Shown: positions 18,178-26,304 of the stretch, piece after piece | Layout: each line of letters opens with the position of its first letter | How positions within the stretch are numbered: the stretch's first letter is position 1 | Source of the DNA: Scandinavium manionii | GTDB taxonomy: Bacteria > Pseudomonadota > Gammaproteobacteria > Enterobacterales > Enterobacteriaceae | DNA length: 64,000 bases | NCBI RefSeq assembly: GCF_024764775.1 | Contig: NZ_JALIGC010000040.1 | Span: forward strand, 124,001 to 188,000 | Direction: 5' to 3' | Notes under the pieces: model-generated | The model's database searches: none | Told to the model about the DNA's origin: nothing | Seen by the model: the letters and a program-made list of their open reading frames with translations, nothing else | Made by a program: the position numbers and the translations under genes

Positions 18178-19134
18178 ATGTCACTCAACGCAGAACTTTC
18201 TTATTCAGAGCAACTGAACCTCAAAACTGGCTGGCAATTGTTTCGGCTGTTGAGTAGTGGCCAACTGATGCCGGGTCTGGCCTGGAAAAATCCAGCCTAC
18301 CGCCGCAAGTTTATGTTGCGTTCTTTGGCTACGCCATTCAGCACGGCCGCGTTGCTGTCGCGCCTTGCACAACAACCGCAATTGCTGGACATGCTGCACG
18401 TCCAGCCGGGCCTGCCGTGTCGCTTGCACCGTCCGTGGCTGTCGATGAACATGCCGCGCCAGAATGCCACCTCGGCGCTGATGGCTCATTATCAGATAAT
18501 GGCTCAGCATCTGCCGGTTCAGGTGATGAATGCCTGGCTCAGCCGTCGGGGCGTGACGCTCGCGACCCTCACCGGGCGCGATGAAAAGACGTTCAATATC
18601 CGTCTAATTTCGGATGCGTTTCTCGATAAAGAAGGTGAAGCCACGCTGGTGTTTACCGATGCAGACAATACCGTGCTGGCAGAATTAACCTTTACGCTGT
18701 GCCCGTTTGACAGCAAGCGGACGCTGTATATCGGTGGAATGCAGGGCGCGAAATCACACGTGCCTCACGAGCTGATTCAGGCTGCAACCAAATCGTGTAA
18801 CGGCCTGTTCCCGAAACGCCTGCTGGTCGAAGCGGCGATGGCCCTCGGCCAGAAAATGAGCGTGGAGATGATTCGCGCGGTGAGCAACGAAACACATATC
18901 TATCGCAGCGTGCGCTATCGCCGGAAAAAGCAGGACAAGCTGCATGCGGATTACAACAGCTTCTGGGAGTCGCTCGGCGGTAATGTAGACGATAACGGCG
19001 ATTATTTGCTGCCGCTAACGATGCCACGTAAGCCGATGGAAGAGATTGCCAGCAAGAAGCGTTCGGAATACCGCCGTCGCTATGAATTGCTCGACGGCCT
19101 GCAGATGCAGACCGCCGGAGTGTACCAGCGTTAA
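18178..19134 (+). CDS. ybjX: DUF535 / VirK-family protein YbjX
   Basis: A 318-residue member of the VirK/YbjX (DUF535) family. Homologues in Shigella and Salmonella are linked to virulence and resistance to membrane damage, and the family is often PhoPQ-controlled; the molecular activity is unknown. There is no signal peptide and no clear transmembrane helix. The start MSLNAELSYSEQL at 18178 has AAGG 8 bp upstream; an in-frame TTG at 18061 would add 39 residues but has no ribosome site. The gene converges on ybjD and the two stop codons share TTAA. Confidence 0.85.
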   Translation: MSLNAELSYSEQLNLKTGWQLFRLLSSGQLMPGLAWKNPAYRRKFMLRSLATPFSTAALLSRLAQQPQLLDMLHVQPGLPCRLHRPWLSMNMPRQNATSALMAHYQIMAQHLPVQVMNAWLSRRGVTLATLTGRDEKTFNIRLISDAFLDKEGEATLVFTDADNTVLAELTFTLCPFDSKRTLYIGGMQGAKSHVPHELIQAATKSCNGLFPKRLLVEAAMALGQKMSVEMIRAVSNETHIYRSVRYRRKKQDKLHADYNSFWESLGGNVDDNGDYLLPLTMPRKPMEEIASKKRSEYRRRYELLDGLQMQTAGVYQR

Positions 19135-20789
19135 TCTGCCCGCCCGCGTGCCAGCCACAGCACGCGGGAAAACATCTTGCGCAACAGACTCGGCACGGCT
19201 TCGATACCCCGCCGCCCGGCTTCCATCGCCACTTCTATTGCTAAATCCGGTTTTGATGAACGGTGAATCGCTTTGATTATCACCCGCCGCATATTCATCG
19301 GCACGCCGTCCGGAATTTGCGCCACCCGGTGATACACATCGTCAAACCCCTGACGGTACATGAAGTGTTCCATATCCAGCGCCGGAAGCGTGGTGAGGTG
19401 ATGCCGCTCAAGCTCCCGGTCGTTATTCAGCAAGCCGCGCACCGTGGCCGCATATTTTTTCCCTGCTTCGTCACCGTCGACTAACACGTGCCATTCAATC
19501 CCCATCCGCCGGGCAAATTTAATCAGCGGTTTGAGGCCTGACTGCGCGAATTCAATCACCTTAATCCCTTCGGCATCAAAATGATGCCCACACTGGTGCG
19601 CCAGTTCGTTGATAACCCAGGTTTCCGTTTCGCCTTCAACCAGCAGCCAGCAGCGTGAAAAGAGAGATGAGGCGCGATTAAAGCGGATGTGAAACGCAAT
19701 ACGCCGCCCGTCTTCCGCGCTCAGGCCATCCGGCCCAAGACGCCAGGTGGCGACGCGCGAGGATTCACGCACCAGACGGCAGACGTGTTCCACCGGCGTC
19801 ATCGACAGTAATTCACCGGAGTTGGTGGTCGTAATGCGCTGGAGCGGCAACAGGTTCAGCAGATTCCATGCCACCGATAGCATGATCGGATGCAGCCGCG
19901 TTTCAGGATCTTCCACCAGCAGCAGCGGTCGTGCGTCTTTATCGAGCCGCACCGTGCCTTTGGCCTGTAGTAACGTGGAAAACAGCCCCAACAGAATCAC
20001 CCGATGGCTGCGCCCGCCCGGCTTATCGATCATCCGGTTGATAATATCGAGGTAGCGCCAACTGCGCTGTTCGTCGTGGGAGCGGCGGCGCATCAGTCGG
20101 TGACGAGAATCGGCGGTGCCCTGCTCAGAAAAATAGTGTTCCAGCAATTGCACCATCGCCGACAGCCCTTGGCGAATCTGCCCATCGGACAAATTTTGCG
20201 GGCTGCTCACCAGTTCACGGGAGAGAAAATCGAGCTGTCGGGCGGTAATTTCGACGTCAGGCACATTGGGCACCGTACCGTTACGAATCCGGCGCATAAA
20301 TCGGGCATCACGCAGACGCAGCACCGGCATCAGCCGCACCAGATGCTCTGCCCGGGCATCAATATCGTGCAAAGGCAGCGCGTGCCCTTCCCCATCGATA
20401 AAGCTGCGCAGGGTCATCACCGTGTCGTCTTCTGCCAGCTCGCCTTCGAGGCGATAGTGAATGCGCTGATAGCCATCGAGCGAGGGTACCCAACACGGCT
20501 CCAGCGGACGATAGCGCCGCACGCGATGGCGACCTGGCTCCAGCTCGCGGAACGTCAGAATAATATGCAGATGGTGTTCGCGTCCCTGAACGTCCCCGGG
20601 AGGAAACCAGAAATCGTCGCGGACGAAGTGATAAAGCTCAGACTCTGGCGATAACAATAAGGTCAGCGCATCCAGCAGGCTGGATTTACCCCAGGCGTTC
20701 TCACCGATTAATACGTTGTTCTGTTCCAGCATCAACGATAACCGGTTGATACCCCGAAAGCCCACAATCTCCACTCTTTCGAGAAGCAT
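19131..20789 (-). CDS. ybjD: OLD-family ATPase/TOPRIM protein YbjD
   Basis: A 552-residue protein with an N-terminal ABC-type ATPase (Walker A GENAWGKSS near residue 30; signature-like region QNLSDGQIRQG; Walker B LLLVEDPETRLHP) and a C-terminal TOPRIM domain (LVEGETETW, then VDGDEAGKK). This is the layout of OLD-family nucleases. The cellular role is unknown. The start MLLERVEIVGFRG at 20789 matches the E. coli length; the open frame continues 51 codons upstream without homology. Its stop overlaps that of ybjX. Confidence 0.92.
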   Translation of the reverse strand: MLLERVEIVGFRGINRLSLMLEQNNVLIGENAWGKSSLLDALTLLLSPESELYHFVRDDFWFPPGDVQGREHHLHIILTFRELEPGRHRVRRYRPLEPCWVPSLDGYQRIHYRLEGELAEDDTVMTLRSFIDGEGHALPLHDIDARAEHLVRLMPVLRLRDARFMRRIRNGTVPNVPDVEITARQLDFLSRELVSSPQNLSDGQIRQGLSAMVQLLEHYFSEQGTADSRHRLMRRRSHDEQRSWRYLDIINRMIDKPGGRSHRVILLGLFSTLLQAKGTVRLDKDARPLLLVEDPETRLHPIMLSVAWNLLNLLPLQRITTTNSGELLSMTPVEHVCRLVRESSRVATWRLGPDGLSAEDGRRIAFHIRFNRASSLFSRCWLLVEGETETWVINELAHQCGHHFDAEGIKVIEFAQSGLKPLIKFARRMGIEWHVLVDGDEAGKKYAATVRGLLNNDRELERHHLTTLPALDMEHFMYRQGFDDVYHRVAQIPDGVPMNMRRVIIKAIHRSSKPDLAIEVAMEAGRRGIEAVPSLLRKMFSRVLWLARGRAD

Positions 20790-21188
20790 ACGCCCTCCGC
20801 CTGAAAACTTCCCTTTCGTTAACAGCAGTATAGCGGCAGGGTTTGCGTGGTGATAGCCGGAGAAAAGTAATGTTATGACAAAAAATGTCCGTGACTTTTT
20901 CACTGCGAAACAAATAACCACACCATTAATAACGGTTCGCAATGAATTTAATTATAAACGAGATTCGCATGGCGAAAATTAAACTATACTCAAATCAACT
21001 CAACCACGTATAAGGAATGACCAGACATTAACTTAAATCAATATTAGCGGCTTTATTTAACTGGTTAAGGGGTAGCGTTAGTTCTTAAAATAACGGTTCT
21101 TTAATTATGTCGTCTTCCCCTTGTGGCGATAAATAATGTCCGGTGCAGGAATAACTGACACCGTCACTGTTATTTTTTTGAGGTGGTT
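20790..21188. other. ybjD/aqpZ divergent intergenic region
   Basis: AT-rich, about 400 bp, no gene seen. TATACT-like hexamers occur (for example in AAACTATACTC near 20990), but no promoter could be assigned with confidence. GAGGTGG before 21189 is the aqpZ ribosome site. Confidence 0.5.
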
Positions 21189-21884
21189 ATGTTTAGAAAA
21201 CTGGCTGCAGAATGTTTTGGTACATTCTGGCTTGTATTTGGTGGTTGCGGTAGCGCCGTGCTGGCGGCAGGTTACCCGGAATTAGGTATTGGTTTCGCGG
21301 GCGTTGCACTGGCATTTGGTTTAACCGTACTGACCATGGCCTATGCTGTGGGTCATATTTCTGGTGGTCACTTCAACCCGGCTGTCACTTTAGGTCTGTG
21401 GGCTGGCGGTCGTTTCCCGACTAAAGATATTGTGGGTTATATCGTTGCTCAGGTTATTGGCGGCATTATTGCAGCAGCAGTGCTTTATCTGGTTGCCAGC
21501 GGTAAAACCGGCTTTGACGCTGCGGCAAGTGGCTTCGCGTCTAACGGTTACGGCGAACATTCACCGGATGGCTATTCCATGCTGTCTGCTATCGTGATTG
21601 AAATCGTCCTGACCTGTGGCTTCCTGATGGTGATTCACGGTGCAACGGATAAACGTGCTCCGGCTGGTTTCGCGCCAATCGCTATCGGTCTGGCACTGAC
21701 CCTGATCCACCTGATCAGCATCCCGGTAACCAACACCTCTGTGAACCCGGCGCGTAGCACCGCGGTTGCTATCTTCCAGGGTGGTTGGGCACTGCAGCAG
21801 CTGTGGTTGTTCTGGGTAATGCCAATCATCGGCGGTATCCTCGGCGGCGTGCTGTACCGCACCCTGCTGGAAAAACGCGACTAA
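21189..21884 (+). CDS. aqpZ: Aquaporin Z
   Basis: Inner-membrane tetrameric water channel. The 231 residues show the two half-helix motifs, GGHFNPAVT and TSVNPARS, and six hydrophobic spans. Narrow-filter residues of a water-selective channel are present, including the Arg of NPARS. The start MFRKLAAECFG at 21189 follows GAGGTGG; two extra in-frame codons upstream are disregarded. Length equals E. coli AqpZ. Confidence 0.98.
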   Translation: MFRKLAAECFGTFWLVFGGCGSAVLAAGYPELGIGFAGVALAFGLTVLTMAYAVGHISGGHFNPAVTLGLWAGGRFPTKDIVGYIVAQVIGGIIAAAVLYLVASGKTGFDAAASGFASNGYGEHSPDGYSMLSAIVIEIVLTCGFLMVIHGATDKRAPAGFAPIAIGLALTLIHLISIPVTNTSVNPARSTAVAIFQGGWALQQLWLFWVMPIIGGILGGVLYRTLLEKRD

Positions 21885-21903
21885 TTCGCGACTGCATTCC
21901 CTG

Positions 21904-21937
21904 AAGGCCCGGCATTGCCGGGCCTTTTCTTTTTTTG
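21904..21937 (+). terminator. Intrinsic terminator of aqpZ
   Basis: A perfect 10-bp stem (AAGGCCCGGC / GCCGGGCCTT) with a 3-base loop is followed by TTCTTTTTTT. Confidence 0.9.
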
Positions 21938-22009
21938 GCAGCTTTACTCCCTCCCGCTCTTTCGGTAGTGTCAGGTGCGCTTTTTACACACAAAAGGACC
22001 GTGCCGTTC

Positions 22010-22909
22010 ATGTTTTCGGGATTGCTTATTATTCTTGTGCCGCTGGTGGCAGGTTACCTGATCCCCCTGCGCCATCGTCATGCGCTGCAGTGGATTAATC
22101 GTCTGCTGAGCTGGATTGTTTACGTTATTCTCTTTTTCATGGGCATCAGCCTGGCGTTTCTGGATAATCTGGCCAGTAATTTGCTGGCCATATTTCATTA
22201 TTCTGCCGTCAGCATTGTGGTTATTCTGCTGTGCAATATTATTGCCCTGCTGTGGCTCGAACGCACCCTTCCCTGGCGCCACAACCATCAACAGGAAAAA
22301 TTACCCTCACGTATTGCAATGGCAATGGAGTCATTACAGCTGTGCGGCGTGGTATTACTGGGCTTTCTTCTGGGTCTTACCGGCTGGCCCATTTTGCATC
22401 ACGCCACCGAAGCCAGCGAATATACCCTGATCTTCCTTTTATTCCTGATTGGTATCCAGCTTCGCAATAATGGAATGACCCTTAAGCAGATTGTACTTAA
22501 TCGCCGGGGAATGATGGTCGCGGTGGTGGTGGTCCTGAGTTCACTGGCAGGCGGCGTGATTAATGCCCTTATTCTTGGCCTGCCGATAAAAACCGGTCTG
22601 GCAATGGCATCGGGCTTTGGCTGGTATTCGCTGTCCGGTATTTTGCTGACCGAATCATACGGCCCGGTAATTGGCAGCGCCGCCTTCTTTAACGACCTGG
22701 CGCGCGAGCTTATCGCCATTATGCTTATTCCCGGCCTGGTATTACGGCACCGTTCAACGGCGCTCGGGCTGTGTGGCGCGACGTCGATGGACTTTACGCT
22801 GCCGGTATTACAACGCTCCGGCGGCCTGGAAATTGTACCTGCGGCTATCGTTCACGGCTTTATTCTGAGCCTGCTGGTTCCGCTGCTGATGGCGCTTTTC
22901 TCCGCGTAA
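22010..22909 (+). CDS. lysO: L-lysine exporter LysO
   Basis: Inner-membrane exporter of lysine and the toxic analogue thialysine (formerly YbjE, DUF340). The 299 residues are almost wholly hydrophobic, with about eight membrane segments and the conserved stretches FGWYSLSGILLTESYGP and GLCGATSMDFTLPVLQ. The start MFSGLLIILVP at 22010 fits the E. coli length. The preceding aqpZ terminator leaves about 70 bp for its promoter; ArgR control is known in E. coli but no clear box was seen here. Confidence 0.96.
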   Translation: MFSGLLIILVPLVAGYLIPLRHRHALQWINRLLSWIVYVILFFMGISLAFLDNLASNLLAIFHYSAVSIVVILLCNIIALLWLERTLPWRHNHQQEKLPSRIAMAMESLQLCGVVLLGFLLGLTGWPILHHATEASEYTLIFLLFLIGIQLRNNGMTLKQIVLNRRGMMVAVVVVLSSLAGGVINALILGLPIKTGLAMASGFGWYSLSGILLTESYGPVIGSAAFFNDLARELIAIMLIPGLVLRHRSTALGLCGATSMDFTLPVLQRSGGLEIVPAAIVHGFILSLLVPLLMALFSA

Positions 22910-22918
22910 TACCCCTAA

Positions 22919-22940
22919 GGCGGTAGCGTTCGCTGCCGCC
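22919..22940. repeat. Small palindrome after lysO
   Basis: GGCGGTAGC pairs with GCTGCCGCC around a 4-base loop (one G·U pair). No T-run follows on either strand, so it is more likely a REP-like or mRNA-stabilising hairpin than a terminator. Confidence 0.45.
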
Positions 22941-22944
22941 AAAA

Positions 22945-22958
22945 TTGCGTTAAATCAA
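22945..22958 (+). promoter_or_regulatory. Candidate FNR site upstream of hcp
   Basis: TTGCGTTAAATCAA matches the FNR consensus TTGAT-N4-ATCAA with one perfect and one degenerate half-site. hcp is FNR-activated in E. coli, which supports the call. The centre is about 100 bp before the hcp ATG. Confidence 0.5.
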
Positions 22959-23017
22959 TCTCCCTGTAAGTTGCCCGACATATCCCTTTTCAGCGCTTTC
23001 GCACAGGCTTACCCTTA

Positions 23018-23040
23018 AACATGTATTTATAATATAACTT
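23018..23040 (+). promoter_or_regulatory. Candidate NsrR site overlapping the hcp -10
   Basis: AACATGTATTT, one base, then TAATATAACTT reads as the 11-1-11 inverted motif of NsrR (halves matching AAGATGCATTT at 9 and 7 of 11 positions). It overlaps a perfect TATAAT at 23028–23033. NsrR represses hcp-hcr in E. coli until nitric oxide is present. Confidence 0.55.
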
Positions 23041-23054
23041 ATAAAGGTGTGATT

Positions 23055-24707
23055 ATGTTCTGTGTGCAATGTGAACAAACCATTCGTACCCCGGCCGGTA
23101 ACGGCTGCGCTTATGCTCAGGGAATGTGCGGCAAGACCGCGCAAACCTCTGACCTTCAGGATTTGCTGATCGCCACACTGCAAGGGCTTTCTGCCTGGGC
23201 AGTCAAAGCCCGCGAGTTCGGCATCATCAGTCATGAGATCGACAGCTTCGCCCCGCGCGCCTTTTTCTCGACGCTGACCAACGTGAATTTCGATTCCCCA
23301 CGCATCGTCGGCTATGCACGTGAAGCCATTGCCCTGCGCGAGGCGCTCAAAACACAGTGTCTGGCTAAAGATGCCAGCGCAGCCGTCGATAACCCAATGG
23401 CGGGTTTACAGCTGGTCAGCGATGACCTCGGTGATTTACAGCGCCAGGCCGAAATGTTCACCCCAAATAAAGACAAAGCCGCCATCGGCGACAACATACT
23501 CGGCCTGCGCCTGCTGTGCCTGTACGGTCTGAAAGGCGCAGCGGCGTATATGGAACACGCCCACGTGCTTGGGCAGTACGACAACGACATCTATGCGCAA
23601 TACCATAAAATCATGGCCTGGCTCGGCACCTGGCCTGCAGACATGAACGCCTTGCTGGAATGTTCGATGGAAATCGGCCAGATGAACTTCAAGGTGATGA
23701 GCATTCTCGACGCCGGTGAAACTAATGCCTATGGTCATCCGACCCCAACACAGGTCAACGTGAAAACGGTGGCGGGCAAAGCGATTCTGATTTCCGGCCA
23801 CGACCTGAAAGACCTGTACAATCTGCTGCTGCAAACCGAAGGGACCGGCGTGAACGTCTATACCCACGGCGAAATGCTGCCCGCGCACGGTTATCCGGAA
23901 CTGCGTAAATTCAAGCATCTGGTCGGGAACTACGGCAGCGGCTGGCAGAATCAGCAGGTGGAATTTGCCCGTTTCCCTGGACCAGTGTTGATGACATCCA
24001 ACTGCATTATCGACCCAACGGTCGGGGAATATGACCAGCGCATCTGGACGCGCAGCATCGTTGGCTGGCCGAACGTCAGCCATCTCGAAGGCGACGATTT
24101 TACACCGGTTATCGAACAGGCCCAGCAGCTGGCAGGGTTCCCGTACGACGAAATTGAACACCTGATCACCGTCGGTTTCGGCCGTCAGACCTTGCTCGGC
24201 GCGGCGGATACGCTGATCGACCTGGTCAGCCGTGAAAAACTGCGCCATATCTTTCTCGTCGGCGGCTGCGATGGCGAGCGCTCCGAGCGCAGCTACTTTA
24301 CCGATTTCGCCACCAGCGTGCCGGACGACTGCCTGGTAATGACCCTCGCCTGCGGCAAATACCGTTTCAACAAACTGGATTTCGGTGACATTGAAGGCCT
24401 GCCGCGTCTGGTGGATGCAGGACAGTGTAACGACGCCTACTCGGCGATCATTCTTGCGGTGACGCTGGCAGAAAAACTCGGCTGCGGCGTGAACGACCTG
24501 CCGCTGTCGCTGGTGCTCTCATGGTTCGAGCAGAAAGCGATCGTCATTCTGCTGACGCTGCTCTCTCTCGGCGTGAAAAACATCGTCACCGGGCCGACCG
24601 CGCCGGGCTTCCTGACCCCGGATTTGCTGGCTGTCCTGAACGAAAAGTTTGGCCTGCGCGCCATTACCACCGTCGAACAGGATTTACAGCAGATGCTGGG
24701 CGCATAA
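23055..24707 (+). CDS. hcp: Hybrid cluster protein (NO reductase / S-nitrosylase)
   Basis: Iron–sulphur enzyme that removes nitric oxide under anaerobic conditions and directs protein S-nitrosylation. The 550 residues carry the N-terminal cluster cysteines at positions 3, 6, 18 and 25 (CVQCEQT... CAYAQGMC) and the C-terminal residues that hold the hybrid 4Fe-2S-2O cluster (TLACGKYRFNKL, DAGQCND). The start ATG 23055 has AAGG upstream; a GTG two codons earlier is in frame but less likely. It forms an operon with hcr. Confidence 0.97.
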   Translation: MFCVQCEQTIRTPAGNGCAYAQGMCGKTAQTSDLQDLLIATLQGLSAWAVKAREFGIISHEIDSFAPRAFFSTLTNVNFDSPRIVGYAREAIALREALKTQCLAKDASAAVDNPMAGLQLVSDDLGDLQRQAEMFTPNKDKAAIGDNILGLRLLCLYGLKGAAAYMEHAHVLGQYDNDIYAQYHKIMAWLGTWPADMNALLECSMEIGQMNFKVMSILDAGETNAYGHPTPTQVNVKTVAGKAILISGHDLKDLYNLLLQTEGTGVNVYTHGEMLPAHGYPELRKFKHLVGNYGSGWQNQQVEFARFPGPVLMTSNCIIDPTVGEYDQRIWTRSIVGWPNVSHLEGDDFTPVIEQAQQLAGFPYDEIEHLITVGFGRQTLLGAADTLIDLVSREKLRHIFLVGGCDGERSERSYFTDFATSVPDDCLVMTLACGKYRFNKLDFGDIEGLPRLVDAGQCNDAYSAIILAVTLAEKLGCGVNDLPLSLVLSWFEQKAIVILLTLLSLGVKNIVTGPTAPGFLTPDLLAVLNEKFGLRAITTVEQDLQQMLGA

Positions 24708-24717
24708 GGAGCAGACC

Positions 24718-25686
24718 ATGACCATGCCAACTCCACAGTGCCCGTGGCGGATGCAGGTGCATCACATCAGGCAGGAAACGCCAGATGTGTGGACGCTGTC
24801 GCTGCTGTGTCACGATGCTTATCCGTATCGCGCCGGGCAATACGCGCTGGTAAGCATCCGTGATTCCGCGGATACGCTGCGCGCTTACACGCTCTCATCC
24901 ACGCCGGGCGTGAGCGAATTCATCACCCTCACCGTGCGCCGCATTGACGATGGCACAGGCTCTGAGTGGCTGACCCGTGATGTCAAACGCGGCGACAATC
25001 TGTGGCTGTCCGATGCGCAGGGGGAATTCACCTGCGACGATAAACCCACCGATAAACTGTTACTCCTGGCGGCGGGCTGCGGCGTCACACCGGTGATGTC
25101 GATGCGTCGCTGGCTGGCAAAAAATCGCCCTGACGCTGACGTGCAGGTGATCTTCAGCGTCCGTTCGCCGGAAGATGTCATTTTTGCCGACGAGTGGCGG
25201 CACTATCCGGTCACGCTGGTGGCGGAAAACAATGCCACACACGGTTTTGTATCTGGACGGTTAAGCCAGGCTATTCTTGAAAGCGTGCCGAATCTGGCCG
25301 TGCGGACGGTAATGACCTGTGGTCCTGCGCCATACATGGAGTGGGTGGAAGAAAACGTGAAGCAGCTCGGCGTAACGCGTTTCTACAAAGAGAAATTCTT
25401 CACACCGGTAGCAAAAGCCGCCACCAGCGGGCTGAAATTCACCAGACTGCAACCAGCAAAAGAATTTTACGCGCCGGTTGGCACCACGCTTCTGGAAGCA
25501 CTGGAAAGCAATAAGGTGTCGGTGAATGCCGCCTGTCGCGCGGGCGTTTGCGGGAGTTGCAAAACGCAGGTGGTCAGCGGGGAGTACACCGTCACCAGCA
25601 CCATGACCCTGACCGTGGAAGAGCAAAAACAGGGCTATGTGCTGGCCTGCTCCTGTCATCCTCAGGGCGATTTAGTCCTCGCCTGA
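24718..25686 (+). CDS. hcr: NADH oxidoreductase Hcr
   Basis: Electron donor for Hcp. The 322 residues contain an FAD domain (RAYTLSSTPG), an NAD domain (LLLAAGCGVTPVMSM, then MTCGPAPYM) and a C-terminal plant-type [2Fe-2S] ferredoxin domain (ACRAGVCGSCK and a last Cys in ACSCH). The start MTMPTPQCPWRM at 24718 follows AAGGAGCAGACC, 10 bp after the hcp stop. A REP-like palindrome follows the gene. Confidence 0.97.
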   Translation: MTMPTPQCPWRMQVHHIRQETPDVWTLSLLCHDAYPYRAGQYALVSIRDSADTLRAYTLSSTPGVSEFITLTVRRIDDGTGSEWLTRDVKRGDNLWLSDAQGEFTCDDKPTDKLLLLAAGCGVTPVMSMRRWLAKNRPDADVQVIFSVRSPEDVIFADEWRHYPVTLVAENNATHGFVSGRLSQAILESVPNLAVRTVMTCGPAPYMEWVEENVKQLGVTRFYKEKFFTPVAKAATSGLKFTRLQPAKEFYAPVGTTLLEALESNKVSVNAACRAGVCGSCKTQVVSGEYTVTSTMTLTVEEQKQGYVLACSCHPQGDLVLA

Positions 25687-25695
25687 TAAAACGCA

Positions 25696-25723
25696 TGCCC
25701 GGTGGCGTTGCGCTCACCGGGCC
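25696..25723. repeat. REP-like palindrome
   Basis: GCCCGGTG and CACCGGGC flank a 10-base core (GCGTTGCGCT). It lies between the convergent hcr and doxX genes, where REP elements usually sit. A copy with the same arms is found at 46422–46451. Confidence 0.65.
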
Positions 25724-25726
25724 TCT

Positions 25727-26152
25727 TCACGCGCTTTTCCCTAACGCGTAACGCCCTGCCCCCAGGCAGACAATCGCCAATGCGCCGATGAAGTAATAAA
25801 CCAGGCTTTCAATTGCCCAGGCTCCCACTGCGTCCAGCGCGAAAGTTTTTCCGGTGCCAACCATCAGCCACGCCACCACCATGGTCAACGCCAGAACCAG
25901 CGCCGCCGGGCGAGTCAGAATACCCAGCACAATCAGACACGGAGCCACCACTTCGCCAATCAGCACGCCGTAAGCAATAAAGCCCGGTAGCCCTTTCGCT
26001 ACCAGCATCCCACTGATGCCGTCCACGCCGTGGAACAGCTTATGCAAACCGTGAAACAGCATCAGCCCGCCGACGGCAAGACGTAACAGAAGTTTGCCGA
26101 CATCGTCCCCGGTACGTGTTTGTCGTCTATCCATTAACAATGATTTAACCAT
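25727..26152 (-). CDS. DoxX-family membrane protein
   Basis: A 141-residue protein with four predicted hydrophobic segments and the DoxX-family pattern near the N-terminus (GKLLLRLAVGGLMLFHGLHK). Family members are small inner-membrane proteins, some in complexes with oxidoreductases that limit oxidative stress; no specific role can be assigned here. It lies on the opposite strand between hcr and poxB, where I recall no gene in E. coli K-12, and is divergent from poxB. AGGAATAATGTCAA precedes the ATG; a second in-frame ATG lies six codons in. Confidence 0.8.
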   Translation of the reverse strand: MVKSLLMDRRQTRTGDDVGKLLLRLAVGGLMLFHGLHKLFHGVDGISGMLVAKGLPGFIAYGVLIGEVVAPCLIVLGILTRPAALVLALTMVVAWLMVGTGKTFALDAVGAWAIESLVYYFIGALAIVCLGAGRYALGKSA

Positions 26153-26304
26153 TTGACATTATTCCTTATTTTCCCTGTATTCCATCCAGATTATGCCGAA
26201 GAACGACACAAATAATCCTGCTGAAAATAAGGGGATTTTGCCGGGCACACCAGTGAGTTTCATCTAAGCTTGTAAGCGGTATCACAAAAAGGAGAAGGAA
26301 ACCC

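Noticed and set aside
21938..22009. Lysine riboswitch before lysO
   Set aside because: Only about 70 bp remain between the aqpZ terminator and the start, too short for a lysine riboswitch, and no such fold was seen.
22919..22940. Intrinsic terminator of lysO
   Set aside because: The stem is good but neither strand has a T-run after it.
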